Positions 35,747 to 44,646 of a DNA stretch of 64,000 nt are shown in pieces (the first letter of the stretch is position 1; every line of letters begins with the position of its first letter). A program made the translations under genes and the position numbers. Under the pieces are notes generated by a model that ran no database searches, had not been told where the DNA came from, and saw only the letters and a list, made by a program, of their open reading frames with translations. Origin of the DNA: Oleisolibacter albus (lineage in GTDB: Bacteria; Pseudomonadota; Alphaproteobacteria; Azospirillales; Azospirillaceae); contig NZ_QGNJ01000020.1 in NCBI RefSeq assembly GCF_003336875.1, positions 1 through 64,000 of the forward strand. The letters run 5' to 3'.

Positions 35747-36606
35747 TCTGCCCCCGCCTGCTGGCTGGCCTCGCGGCGGAACGGATGGGCCGGATAGACG
35801 CCCAGGATCGTCACCTCGCGGGCGAAGAAGCGCAGTTCCTCCAGAGCCAGCTGCAGCGAGCGGTCGTCGGGGTGGCCCTCCACATCGACATAGAACTGGG
35901 CCGCGGTGAAGCGGCCATCGACCATGTAGCTTTCCAGCTTGGTGATGTTGACGCCGTTGGTGGCAAAGCCGCCCAGCGCCTTGTACAGCGCGGCCGGCAC
36001 GCTGCGGACGCGGAAGACGAAGCTGGTCACCGTCGTCCCCTGCCCCGCCGGCGGCATCTGCGCGTCCCGTGCCAGGACCAGGAAACGCGTGGTGTTGTGC
36101 TGGGCATCCTCGATGCCGCGCGCCAGCACCTGCAGGCCGTAGATCTCCGCGGCCAGATCGGAGGCGATGGCCCCCTGGGCCGGGTCGTTCCATTTGGCCA
36201 CGTCGGCGGCGGCGCCGGCCGTGTCGGCATGGGTCACCGGCACCAGCCCGCGGGCACGCAGATAGCCGCGGCATTGCGACAGGGCCTGGATATGGCTGTG
36301 GACCGAGCGCAGCCCCTCCAGCGTCGCGCCCTGCGGCGCCAGCAGGCAATGCACCACGCGCTGGAAATGCTCGCCGATGATGTGCAGCCCGCCCTTGGGC
36401 AGCAGCTGGTGGATATCCGCCACCCGGCCGGCCACGGAATTCTCCACCGGGATCATGGCCAGACGCGCCCGCCCTTCGTGCACGGCGGCGAAGGCATCCT
36501 CGAAGCTGTGGCAGGGCAGCGGGGTCATCGCCGGGAAGACGCTGCGGCAGGCCAGATCCGAATTGGCGCCGGGCGCGCCCTGATAGGCGATGGTATTGGC
36601 GGGCAT
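35743..36606 (-). CDS. pheA: Prephenate dehydratase
   Basis: 287 aa monofunctional enzyme (no chorismate mutase domain). PDT catalytic domain at about 5-185, with YQGAPGANSD, MIPVENSVAGRV and the catalytic NTTRFLVL. A C-terminal ACT domain (about 195-275) with NGVNITKLES gives phenylalanine feedback control. It converts prephenate to phenylpyruvate. It lies 18 bp from kdsB and overlaps the epimerase-like gene, so it is the middle gene of a three-gene operon. Confidence 0.95.
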   Translation of the reverse strand: MPANTIAYQGAPGANSDLACRSVFPAMTPLPCHSFEDAFAAVHEGRARLAMIPVENSVAGRVADIHQLLPKGGLHIIGEHFQRVVHCLLAPQGATLEGLRSVHSHIQALSQCRGYLRARGLVPVTHADTAGAAADVAKWNDPAQGAIASDLAAEIYGLQVLARGIEDAQHNTTRFLVLARDAQMPPAGQGTTVTSFVFRVRSVPAALYKALGGFATNGVNITKLESYMVDGRFTAAQFYVDVEGHPDDRSLQLALEELRFFAREVTILGVYPAHPFRREASQQAGAE

Positions 36607-36624
36607 GGGTATCTTCCCTGATTG

Positions 36625-37371
36625 TCAGCGCGGGGCCAGCAGCCGGCGGGCACGGTCCAGATCCTCGGCCGTGTCCACCCCCAGCGGCACGGCATCGACC
36701 ACGGCGACGGAAATGGTCATGCCATTGGCCAGCGCCCGCAGCTGTTCCAGCTTCTCCCGCTTTTCCAGTTCCGCCGGCGGCAGGGCGACGAAGCGTTCCA
36801 GCGCGGCGCGGCGATAGGCGTAGAGACCGATATGGTGGAAATGGTCCCCCGCCCCCCACGGCGCCGTCGTCCGCGTGAAATAGAGGGCGCGGCCGATGCG
36901 CTGGCCCGGCGGCAGTTCGATCACGGCCTTGACCACATTGGGGTTGCCGCGTTCGGCCTCGTCGGTGATGGCGACGGCCAGGGTGGCGATGTCGACGCCG
37001 GGTCGGCCCAACGGCTCGAACACGGCGCGGATGGTGTCCGGCTCCACCGTCGGCAGGTCGCCCTGCACATTGACGATGGCGTCGTGCCGGCCATCGGGAT
37101 CGAGCCGGGACACCGCCTCCCAGATGCGGTCGGAGCCGCTGGGATGGTCGGGATCGGTCAGCACGGCCGTGCCGCCGGCCGCCGTGACGGCATCGACGAT
37201 GGCCGGCTCGGCCGCGGCCACGACCACGGGGCCGATGCCGGCCTCCATGGCCCGTTTCCAGACATGCACGATCATGGGCAGACCATGGATGTCGGCCAGC
37301 GGCTTGTTGGGGAGGCGCGTGGAAGCCAGGCGCGCCGGGATGACGATCAGGGGAGTGCGCGGTGCGGTCAT
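36625..37371 (-). CDS. kdsB: CMP-KDO synthetase (3-deoxy-manno-octulosonate cytidylyltransferase)
   Basis: 248 aa from ATG 37371. Typical N-terminus [17 protein letters not shown], nucleotide-binding segment [19 protein letters not shown] with the metal-binding Asp, and [12 protein letters not shown]. It activates KDO with CTP for lipid A-core synthesis in the cytoplasm. First gene of the kdsB-pheA-epimerase operon and divergent from the cytochrome gene. Confidence 0.95.
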   Translation of the reverse strand: MTAPRTPLIVIPARLASTRLPNKPLADIHGLPMIVHVWKRAMEAGIGPVVVAAAEPAIVDAVTAAGGTAVLTDPDHPSGSDRIWEAVSRLDPDGRHDAIVNVQGDLPTVEPDTIRAVFEPLGRPGVDIATLAVAITDEAERGNPNVVKAVIELPPGQRIGRALYFTRTTAPWGAGDHFHHIGLYAYRRAALERFVALPPAELEKREKLEQLRALANGMTISVAVVDAVPLGVDTAEDLDRARRLLAPR

Positions 37372-37545
37372 GATGTCCTCGTCCGTGCGACATTTGGTCC
37401 CCGCGGTCAAGGCTGAAACCGTATGTGCGACCCCCTGTCCCTGCGCTACTTAGTTCGCTGAACAGCTTTCACGGCGAGCCATAGACGTCTCGCCGCGATG
37501 ACGTTATTGTGCCCGCGCTTATCCGGGGATAAAGGGTTAGGATCT

Positions 37546-38088
37546 ATGGCTGGCAGCCTTTTCAACAAGATTCTCATGGCCATCCTGGCGGCGATGCTGC
37601 TCGCCATGGCGGCCGGGTTCCTGTCCAAGCAGCTCGTCGCGCCGCATTTCCCGACGGAGACGGCCTACAAGGTTGATGTGCAGGAAGCGGCACCGGCCGC
37701 GTCCCAGGCTGCCGCGGCTCCGGCTGCTCCCGATCCGGTGACCCCGCTGCTGGCGGCGGCCGATCCGGCCGCGGGCCAGAAGCTGTCCAAGGCCTGCGCC
37801 GCCTGCCACAGCTTCGAGAAGGGTGGCGCCGCCAAGGTGGGGCCGAATCTGTGGAACGTGGTCAATGGTCCGCACGCCCATATGGATGGCTTCGCCTATT
37901 CCGACGCCATGAAGGGCCTGCATGACAAGACCTGGGACTATGAGGCGCTGAACCTGTTCCTGGCGAACCCGAAGGCCGCCATTCCGGGTACCAAGATGAA
38001 CTTCGCCGGCCTGAAGAAGGCGGAGGAGCGCGCCAACCTCATCGCCTATCTGCGCTCGCTGTCGGACAGCCCGGCGCCGCTGCCCTGA
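37546..38088 (+). CDS. Membrane-anchored class I cytochrome c (CycM/c552-like)
   Basis: 180 aa from ATG 37546. An uncleaved N-terminal anchor (about 8-28) is followed by an Ala/Pro-rich flexible linker (about 48-75). The haem domain has CAACH near residue 84, GPNLWNVV and the axial Met in KMNFAG. Such cytochromes shuttle electrons from the bc1 complex to terminal oxidases at the periplasmic face. Length and layout fit alphaproteobacterial CycM. A terminator follows. Confidence 0.9.
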   Translation: MAGSLFNKILMAILAAMLLAMAAGFLSKQLVAPHFPTETAYKVDVQEAAPAASQAAAAPAAPDPVTPLLAAADPAAGQKLSKACAACHSFEKGGAAKVGPNLWNVVNGPHAHMDGFAYSDAMKGLHDKTWDYEALNLFLANPKAAIPGTKMNFAGLKKAEERANLIAYLRSLSDSPAPLP

Positions 38089-38133
38089 CCGTCCGGCCCG
38101 CGCCGGATCGTCCCAGTGGACAGATCGTAAATG

Positions 38134-38170
38134 CAGGGGCGGCCCCCAGGGGCGGCCCCTGTTTCGTTTC
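38134..38170 (+). terminator. Terminator after cytochrome c gene
   Basis: CAGGGGC / GCCCCTG stem with internal GC pairing, followed by TTTCGTTTCG. Confidence 0.65.
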
Positions 38171-38266
38171 GTGACCGATAATGACTGTGCTTTGCAGACT
38201 ACCGGTCCCGCCGGCCGGGCGTTATAAGCAGCGCAGAGCAACAGCCTGAGCGAAGACGATCCGCCG

Positions 38267-39037
38267 ATGTCGACTGCCCCCGTCCCCACCGCCGCCTGCG
38301 CTTTGGCGATTCGTCTGGCCGATGCCGCCGGTGCCGTCGTGCGCCGCCACTACCGTACCCCGATCGCGATTGATGTGAAGGCGGACGAATCCCCGGTCAC
38401 CGCGGCGGACCGTGGGGTGGAAGCGGCCATCCGCGCCATCCTGACCGCCGAGCGGCCGCAGGACGGCATCCTGGGGGAAGAGCAGGGCAGCCACGGACTC
38501 GACAAGGAATGGGTCTGGGTCATCGACCCCATCGACGGCACCAAATCCTTCATCAGCGGACGCCCGCTGTTCACCACCCTGATCGGACTGCTGCATCACG
38601 GCGTTCCGGTGCTGGGCGTCATCGACCAGGCCATCACCGGCGACCGCTGGGTCGGGGTGGACGGGCAGCCGACGACCCTGAACGGGCAGCCCATCCGCAC
38701 CCGCACCTGCCCCAGCCTGTCGGTGGCGACCATGGGGGCCACCATGCCTTTCCCCCAGCCGGGCTTTGCCCGGGTCCAGGCTGCCAGCCGCTACACGGTC
38801 TGGGGTGGCGACGCCTATGCCTTCGGTCTTCTGGCCGCCGGCTTCCTGGATGTGATGGTCGAGGCGAGCTTGCAGCCTTATGACTGGGCCGCGCTGGTGC
38901 CGGTCATCACCGGGGCCGGCGGCGTGATCACCGACTGGCAGGGCCAGCCGCTGCGCCTGGGCACCGACGGCACCGTGGCGGTGGCCGGCGACCCGCACCT
39001 GCATGCGGCTGTTCTGGACCTGCTCCGCGCCGACTAA
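38267..39037 (+). CDS. hisN: Histidinol-phosphatase, inositol monophosphatase-like (HisN)
   Basis: 256 aa. Metal motifs of the family are present: GEEQG (about 66-70), DPIDGTKSF (about 85-93) and the C-terminal YDWAALVPVITGAGG. WGGDAYAFGLLAAGFLDVMVE before the last motif is typical of HisN rather than SuhB or CysQ. It probably removes phosphate from histidinol phosphate in histidine synthesis. An inositol or bisphosphate nucleotidase role is the alternative. No other his genes are nearby, as usual for hisN. Confidence 0.85.
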   Translation: MSTAPVPTAACALAIRLADAAGAVVRRHYRTPIAIDVKADESPVTAADRGVEAAIRAILTAERPQDGILGEEQGSHGLDKEWVWVIDPIDGTKSFISGRPLFTTLIGLLHHGVPVLGVIDQAITGDRWVGVDGQPTTLNGQPIRTRTCPSLSVATMGATMPFPQPGFARVQAASRYTVWGGDAYAFGLLAAGFLDVMVEASLQPYDWAALVPVITGAGGVITDWQGQPLRLGTDGTVAVAGDPHLHAAVLDLLRAD

Positions 39038-39434
39038 GCCCCCGGTCCCCTCTGCCCCAAGCCGGCGTCGCCTGAACTGAGGCGCCGGCTGGGGGGGGGA
39101 CCCGTGCGCGTCCGAACGGGAGTGCCGTCAGCGAAGACGGGATCTCATCTGTATTGGCGGTATCCGAATTCCCGATTCTTTCAGTGATCGTGGAATATTC
39201 GTTCTCCGAACCAGGTCATAGGTCCGCCGGACGCCGACAAGGCGAGTGAAAGTGTTGCCGATCCGGCACAGATCTAGCTTGTCATCTGTTTGAAACAAAA
39301 CATCACCTTAACCGTCACATTGATTTGTTACCCCGTGCTCCGGGCCTGGAACGCCGCTCAAGCCATGTGGATCTGCACAGTGGCAGGGGTTGCGGGCTTA
39401 TCGGCGTCATAAAGCCAGCCAACGGAGAACAACA
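39038..39434. other. Long promoter region before porin 2
   Basis: 397 bp without a gene. A hairpin at 39061-39089 (GCCGGCG / CGCCGGC) could end hisN transcription and is followed at once by nine G (39091-39099). Further on the region is AT-rich (39260-39330), with the 11-bp palindrome TGTTTGAAACA at 39287-39297, probably the porin promoter area. Confidence 0.55.
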
Positions 39435-40859
39435 ATGTCGTTCAAGAGCACGTTGCTCGTCGGCACCGTCCTTGGGATCACCGCCATCGCGTCCGCGCCG
39501 GCCTTTGCGCAGTCGGCCCGCCCGGCCACCTCGCCGGCCCCGGCCTCCGCGCCGGTCGCCACCTCTGCCCAGATCGACGCCCTGAACCGCCAGATCCAGG
39601 CGCTGCAGAGCCAGCTCGACACGCTGAAGGAGACGGTGGGCAAGGACATCAAGGCCGTGGACAAGAAGGTGTCCGACCAGGCCGTCCTCAGCGTCGCCAA
39701 CGGCCGCCCGCGCTTCACCTCCGCCGACAAGGCTTTCGACGTCGCCCTGCGCAGCCGCGTCCACCTGGATTACGGCTACTGGTTCGCCGACAAGGGCGTG
39801 ACCGAGGATCTGCCGGACGGCTTCAACTTCCGCCGCGCCTTCCTGGGCCTGACCGGCACCGTGTTCAAGGATTGGGGCTTCGAGGTCAACACCGACTTCT
39901 CCGGCCGGACCAACCCCTCGGCCCGTCTGCAGGCCGCCAACTTCAGCTACACCGGCTTCAAGAACTGGAGCATCGACTTCGGCGCGATGCAGCCGTCCTT
40001 CACCCTGATGGACAGCGTCTCCTCCAACGACATCCCCTTCATCGAGCGCAGCCAGACCAACAACCTGGCCGTGGCCAACGTCGCCAATGAAAGCCGTCTG
40101 GCCGCCGGCTTCCGCCATTGGGGCGACCGCTACCGCGTCTCCGTCTATCTGACCGGCGACACCATCGGCACCGCCGCCCGTGACGATCAGGCCTCCGTCA
40201 TCGGCCGCGCCAGCGTTCTGGCTGCGACCGGCAACGACTACGACGTGCATCTGGGCACCTCGGCCGGCTACATGTACGAGCCGGGCCAGACCGCCGGCGC
40301 CGGTTCTCCGCGCAACTACAGCCTGTCCGAGCGGCCGGAAACCCGCATCGGCGGCGGCACCGTGCTGGTCAACACCGGCAACATCAACACCGAGGACTTC
40401 ACGGTCTATGGTGGTGAGTTCGGCGCGACCTACAAGTCGTTCTGGACCATGGCCGAGTACTTCCAGTACGACTTCAGCCGCCGCGGCGGCCTGAGCGACC
40501 TCAGCTTCGACAGCTGGTACGTCGCGGCCGGCTGGTTCCTGACCGGCGAGCGCCGCCCCTACAGCGTCGCCAGCGGTGCCTTCGGCGCGCCGCGCATCCA
40601 GTGGCCGTTCAAGACCTCGGGCGGTTACGGCGTCGGCGCCTGGGAAATCGCCGCCCGCTACTCCACGGCCGATCTGACCAGCAGCAAGATCAACGTGGCG
40701 ACCGAAGGCAAGCAGGACATCGTCACGCTGGGCCTGAACTGGTACCCGAATGCGGCCTTCCGCTTCATGCTGAACTACAACTTCATCAAGGTCGACCGTC
40801 CGACCGGCACGGACGTGAACTTGGATGCGCTGACCCTGCGCGCCCAGTTCCAGTTCTAA
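39435..40859 (+). CDS. Outer-membrane porin, OprO/OprP-like (porin 2)
   Basis: 474 aa from ATG 39435. Paralogue of porin 1 with the same length, the same coiled coil (IDALNRQIQALQSQLDTLKE is identical) and the same barrel blocks: FNFRRAFLG, KNWSIDFGAMQPS, FIERSQTNNLA and LRAQFQF. Differences cluster in the loops (for example FADKGVTED against FGDKGTTD) and near the signal peptide. Probably a trimeric porin with a related but not identical pore. Upstream regions of the two genes look unrelated, suggesting different regulation. A matching terminator follows. Confidence 0.92.
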   Translation: MSFKSTLLVGTVLGITAIASAPAFAQSARPATSPAPASAPVATSAQIDALNRQIQALQSQLDTLKETVGKDIKAVDKKVSDQAVLSVANGRPRFTSADKAFDVALRSRVHLDYGYWFADKGVTEDLPDGFNFRRAFLGLTGTVFKDWGFEVNTDFSGRTNPSARLQAANFSYTGFKNWSIDFGAMQPSFTLMDSVSSNDIPFIERSQTNNLAVANVANESRLAAGFRHWGDRYRVSVYLTGDTIGTAARDDQASVIGRASVLAATGNDYDVHLGTSAGYMYEPGQTAGAGSPRNYSLSERPETRIGGGTVLVNTGNINTEDFTVYGGEFGATYKSFWTMAEYFQYDFSRRGGLSDLSFDSWYVAAGWFLTGERRPYSVASGAFGAPRIQWPFKTSGGYGVGAWEIAARYSTADLTSSKINVATEGKQDIVTLGLNWYPNAAFRFMLNYNFIKVDRPTGTDVNLDALTLRAQFQF

Positions 40860-40888
40860 GCCAGACGACAGTCACGGCTGCCTGGGAA

Positions 40889-40918
40889 CCCCCGCCGGAG
40901 AGATCCGGCGGGGGTTTT
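40889..40918 (+). terminator. Rho-independent terminator of porin 2
   Basis: Stem CCCCCGCCGG / CCGGCGGGGG and TTTT, almost identical to the porin 1 terminator. The duplication therefore included the 3' flank. Confidence 0.9.
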
Positions 40919-41005
40919 CGTATGGCGCGGCCCTGAACCGAAAACGGCCGGTCCCTTGCGGGGCCGGCTGTTTCAACGCGCGCCTCTCTCGGGGAATGGG
41001 GCCGC

Positions 41006-41854
41006 TCACAGACGCCGGACGGCGGAAATCCCCTTGTCCGCCCGGTCCAGCACGGCCGACAGCGGCTCGCGCACCACCGCCATATGGAAGGCATTGGCGT
41101 GGATCAGATCGGTGCCATCGGCCATGATGCCCACATGGCCGGGGAAGAAGACGATGTCGCCGCGCCGGAAGGCATGGTCGCGCCCATCGGCCGACACCAG
41201 CGTGCCCACCGCCGCCTGCTGCTGATCGCTGTCCCGCGGGCAGGCTCGGCCGGCCGCCGCCAGCGCCATCTGTACCAGTCCGGAACAATCGATGCCGATG
41301 CTGGTCCGGCCACCCCAGAGATAGGGCGTGCCGAGGAAGCGCTCCGCCGTCTCCACCGGATCGGCCGGCGCCGTCCCCAGCGGCAGCAGGTGGCGGCCAT
41401 AAACCCAGCCGCCGCCAGCGACCTGACACCAGGCCCCCTGCTCTCCGGTCACCGGGACCAGGGCCCCCAGGGACAGGATATCGACGAACGGGGTCTTCAG
41501 GTCGGGTTCGGCATAGAGGAAACTGCGCAAAGCGCCGATGCGGTGGGTCGGCGCCAGGACATCGGTATCCAGCCCTTCCAGCCGCAGCCAGCCGACATAG
41601 CCGTCGGTGGCATTCTGGCACCAGACCCAGCCGTCGCGCTCCTCGAACACGGTCACGGTCTCACCGAACAGCAGTTCCGTGGACTGACGGGCATGGATGC
41701 TCGGTTGTTCCTTCATGGAAACGAACCCGGCATTGATCTGGCAGGGCACGCCATCGACGAAGCGGGCGGCCTCGACGCGGCCACGCAGGGACGAGGCGGC
41801 CAGATCGGGCCGGTAGGCATGGACACGGGGGTCCAAAGGGGGGGCGCTGGTCAT
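41006..41854 (-). CDS. NlpC/P60 (C40) cell-wall peptidase with SH3-like domains
   Basis: 282 aa without a clear signal peptide. Bacterial SH3-like segments lie at about 40-165 (SIHARQSTELLFGE, WCQNATDGYVGWL). The C40 catalytic domain follows, with Cys in GIDCSGLVQ, His in PGHVGIM and a further conserved His in LIHANAFHM. These enzymes cut gamma-D-Glu-mDAP links in murein peptides and often recycle fragments. The start overlaps the stop of the MarR gene by 4 bp, so the two are translationally coupled. The lack of an export signal suggests cytoplasmic recycling. Confidence 0.88.
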   Translation of the reverse strand: MTSAPPLDPRVHAYRPDLAASSLRGRVEAARFVDGVPCQINAGFVSMKEQPSIHARQSTELLFGETVTVFEERDGWVWCQNATDGYVGWLRLEGLDTDVLAPTHRIGALRSFLYAEPDLKTPFVDILSLGALVPVTGEQGAWCQVAGGGWVYGRHLLPLGTAPADPVETAERFLGTPYLWGGRTSIGIDCSGLVQMALAAAGRACPRDSDQQQAAVGTLVSADGRDHAFRRGDIVFFPGHVGIMADGTDLIHANAFHMAVVREPLSAVLDRADKGISAVRRL

Positions 41855-42273
41855 GGGATGGGTGCCACGGGCTCCGGTCGGGGCGGGCTGGCAATCGCGG
41901 CGGCGGCCGGCACGGCATCGAGGGCGGGCGGGGCGTCATCAGCCTGCCGACCGGCCTCGATGACCAACTGGCCGAACTCCGTCAGGAACACCGAACCCTT
42001 AACGGTACGCTGCACCAGGACGTTCCGGCGGTCCGTCTGGTCGCGCTTGCGCTTGATGTAGCCGAGGCGGCCCAGCCGGTCCAGCGCCCGCGTGATGGCC
42101 GGCTTCGAAACATTCAGCGTGGCGGCCAATCCGCGCACGGTGTGCGGCGGCGGAGTCAGGTAGACGCTCAGCAGCAGGGCCAGTTGCCGGGCCGAGAGAT
42201 CGGGCCCGTCCTTGCGCACGCTGGCCACCAGCGCACCCCGCCAGAGTTGCAGCGCTTCCAGGTTCCGCGACAT
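41851..42273 (-). CDS. MarR-like winged-helix regulator
   Basis: 140 aa from ATG 42273. A winged helix-turn-helix lies at about 25-95 (LSARQLALLLSVYL, TVRGLAATLNVSKPAITRALDRLGRLGYI, RRNVLVQRT). The C-terminal 35 residues are Ala/Pro-rich and probably disordered. It overlaps the NlpC/P60 gene by an ATGA junction and may control that operon in response to a small ligand or murein fragment; this is inference. Confidence 0.85.
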   Translation of the reverse strand: MSRNLEALQLWRGALVASVRKDGPDLSARQLALLLSVYLTPPPHTVRGLAATLNVSKPAITRALDRLGRLGYIKRKRDQTDRRNVLVQRTVKGSVFLTEFGQLVIEAGRQADDAPPALDAVPAAAAIASPPRPEPVAPIP

Positions 42274-42404
42274 GCCGCCCCCCCGCCCCTGCCGTCCGGC
42301 GGAATGGCACCGGACACGGAACGGAGTGTGCCGGACTTCCACCTTGGGGGCAAGGGCGGACCCGGACGGGGTAGCCGCAGCGGGCAGCCCGTCCGGGTCC
42401 GGCT

Positions 42405-43787
42405 TCAGCGGGCCGGGAAACGCCGCGCGATCAGGGTGAAGAAGGCGCGCAGGGTCATAGCCTCGCCGCCCTCCGGCCGGCCCGGCTTGCTGCTGGGATT
42501 CCAGGCATACAGGTCCACATGCGCCCAGGGGGTGGTCTTCGAGACGAACTGCTCCAGGAACAGCGCCGCGGTGACGGCACCGGCAAAGCCGCCGGCCGGG
42601 GCGTTGTTGAGGTCGGCCACCTTGCTGTCCAGCATGGAGCGGTAGCCCGGCCACAGCGGCAGCCGCCACAGCGGGTCGTCGGCGTCCTTGGCCGCGGCCA
42701 GGATATCGGCGGCCAGGGTCTCGTCATTGCTGAACAGGGCCGGCAGTTCCGGCCCCAGGGCCACACGGGCGGCGCCGGTCAGGGTGGCGAAATCCAGCAG
42801 CAGGGCCGGCGTGTTGGTATCGGCGTCGGCCAGGGCATCGCACAGGATCAGGCGGCCTTCGGCATCGGTGTTGCCGATCTCCACCGTCAGCCCCTTGCGG
42901 GTCGGCAGCACGTCCCATGGGCGGAAAGCGTTGCCGGAGACGGCGTTTTCCACTGCGGGCACCAGCACGCGCAGGCGGACCGGCAGCCTGGCCATCATGA
43001 TCATGCGGGCCAGACCCAGGGCATGGGCGCCGCCGCCCATGTCCTTCTTCATCATCAGCATGGTGGCGCTCGACTTGATGTCCAGCCCGCCGCTGTCGAA
43101 GCAGACGCCCTTACCCACCAGACAGACCAGCGGATGGCCGGCGTCACCCCAGCGCAGATCGATCAGACGGGGGGCACGGGCCGCGGCCCGGCCGACCGCA
43201 TGGACCATGGGATAGTTCTGCGTCAGCAGATCGTCGCCGACCGTGACCGTGATCTCGGCCCCGAACTCCTCGGCCAGGGCAGCGGCGGCGGCGGCCAGTT
43301 CCGGCGGCCCCATATCCTCGCAGGGCGTATTGACCAGATCGCGCACCAGATAGGCCGCGGTCACCGTGCGCTCCACCGCCGCCAGATCGGCGGCAGCCGG
43401 CGGCACCAGCGCCGCAAAGCTCTTGGTCGCGGCCTTGTAGCGGCTGAACTGGTAGCAGGCCAAAGCCCAGCCGGTGGCCGCCGCGGTGGCGGCCGGACCG
43501 TCCAGTTCGGCATCGATACGATAGCTGCCGGCCGGGAGCGTGCCGGGCAGTCCGGCAAAGGACCAGAGATCCAGACGGTCGCCGACGCCGGCCAGCACAC
43601 GGCCGATCCGGCCGTCGGTCCCGGGGATCAGGGCCGTCGCGCCCGGCGCGGCGGTGAAGCCGATGCTGCGCACCCAGGCCGCCGCCGGCGGCGGCGCCTC
43701 CTCCAGCCATTGCTCCAGATCCGCCTTGTGCAGCGGCGTGATCGAAACGGTATCCTCGGCGGGTTCGGCACGGAAACAGGGCAGCAC
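42405..43787 (-). CDS. M17 leucyl aminopeptidase family protein
   Basis: 460 aa from GTG 43787, chosen because an AAGGA site sits 8 nt upstream; a GTG at 43826 is the longer option. The M17 catalytic domain has GKGVCFDSGGLDIK, MKKDMGGGAHAL and the signature NTDAEGRLILCDAL, giving two metal sites, and the conserved Arg. It removes N-terminal residues from peptides in the cytoplasm, usually as a hexamer. The N-terminal domain is shorter than in E. coli PepA and closer to PepB-like members. Confidence 0.9.
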   Translation of the reverse strand: MLPCFRAEPAEDTVSITPLHKADLEQWLEEAPPPAAAWVRSIGFTAAPGATALIPGTDGRIGRVLAGVGDRLDLWSFAGLPGTLPAGSYRIDAELDGPAATAAATGWALACYQFSRYKAATKSFAALVPPAAADLAAVERTVTAAYLVRDLVNTPCEDMGPPELAAAAAALAEEFGAEITVTVGDDLLTQNYPMVHAVGRAAARAPRLIDLRWGDAGHPLVCLVGKGVCFDSGGLDIKSSATMLMMKKDMGGGAHALGLARMIMMARLPVRLRVLVPAVENAVSGNAFRPWDVLPTRKGLTVEIGNTDAEGRLILCDALADADTNTPALLLDFATLTGAARVALGPELPALFSNDETLAADILAAAKDADDPLWRLPLWPGYRSMLDSKVADLNNAPAGGFAGAVTAALFLEQFVSKTTPWAHVDLYAWNPSSKPGRPEGGEAMTLRAFFTLIARRFPAR

Positions 43788-43986
43788 GGGCGGAATCCTT
43801 CGCAACAGGGCCACGCAGCGGGCCACGGGAGAGGCCCGGGGGGAGTCACCCCGGGGACCGGCCCCGGGGAAAGACGACGCAGGCCGCCAGCGGCGGCGGC
43901 GGCGATAAAGGACGAAATGGCACTTCCGCGTTTGCGATGCCAGTCCTAATCTTCACGCCCCTGCCCCCGTCAGCCGGACCACCGCC

Positions 43987-44640
43987 ATGCCGGATTGCAC
44001 CCTCGTCATCGGCAACAAAGCCTATTCCTCCTGGTCGCTGCGCCCGTGGCTGGCGCTGAAACAGGCCGGCATTCCGTTTCAGGAGGTGGTGGTGCCGCTG
44101 CGCCAGGACGCCACCAAGGCCGCCATCCTGGCCCACAATCCCGCGGGCAAGCTGCCGGTGCTGCATCACGGCGACCTGGTGGTCTGGGACAGCCTCGCCA
44201 TCTGCGAATATGTGGCAGAACTGGCGCCGGCGGCCGGACTCTGGCCCGCCGATGCGGCCGCCCGCGCCGTGGCCCGGTCGGTGTCGGCCGAGATGCATGC
44301 CGGCTTCCAGGATCTGCGCCGCAATCTGTTCATGGATCTCAAGCAGCGGCACCGGGCGCCCGACCGCGTCGCCGCGGCAGCGGCCGACATCGCCCGCGTC
44401 GAGGCCCTGTGGGCCGATTGCCGCCAGCGTTTCGGGGCCGGCGGCCCCTTCCTGTTCGGAACCTTCGGCATCGCCGATTGCATGTATGCCCCGGTCTGTG
44501 CCCGGCTGGACGGCTGGGGCGTGGACCTGGCCCCGGAGACGCGCCGCTATGTGGACGCGGTGCTGACCCTGCCGGCGGTCCAGGCATGGAGGGCAGCGGC
44601 CGAGGCCGAACCCTGGACCATCGATTATCTCAGCCTGTGA
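43987..44640 (+). CDS. Glutathione S-transferase family protein
   Basis: 217 aa. Thioredoxin-like N-terminal domain with KAYSSWSLRPWLALK (active-site Ser region), NPAGKLPVLHHG and the glutathione-binding WDSLAICEY, followed by a helical C-terminal domain. The SSWSLRPW start is typical of a bacterial/zeta-like GST group. Substrate unknown. It ends 6 bp before the convergent TAXI gene. Confidence 0.88.
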   Translation: MPDCTLVIGNKAYSSWSLRPWLALKQAGIPFQEVVVPLRQDATKAAILAHNPAGKLPVLHHGDLVVWDSLAICEYVAELAPAAGLWPADAAARAVARSVSAEMHAGFQDLRRNLFMDLKQRHRAPDRVAAAAADIARVEALWADCRQRFGAGGPFLFGTFGIADCMYAPVCARLDGWGVDLAPETRRYVDAVLTLPAVQAWRAAAEAEPWTIDYLSL

Positions 44641-44646
44641 CACCGG

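Noticed and set aside
34871-37393. 840-codon minus frame spanning epimerase-like gene, pheA and kdsB
   Set aside because: The upstream part is an out-of-frame reading of pheA and kdsB. The true gene starts at 35746 with an ATGA overlap.
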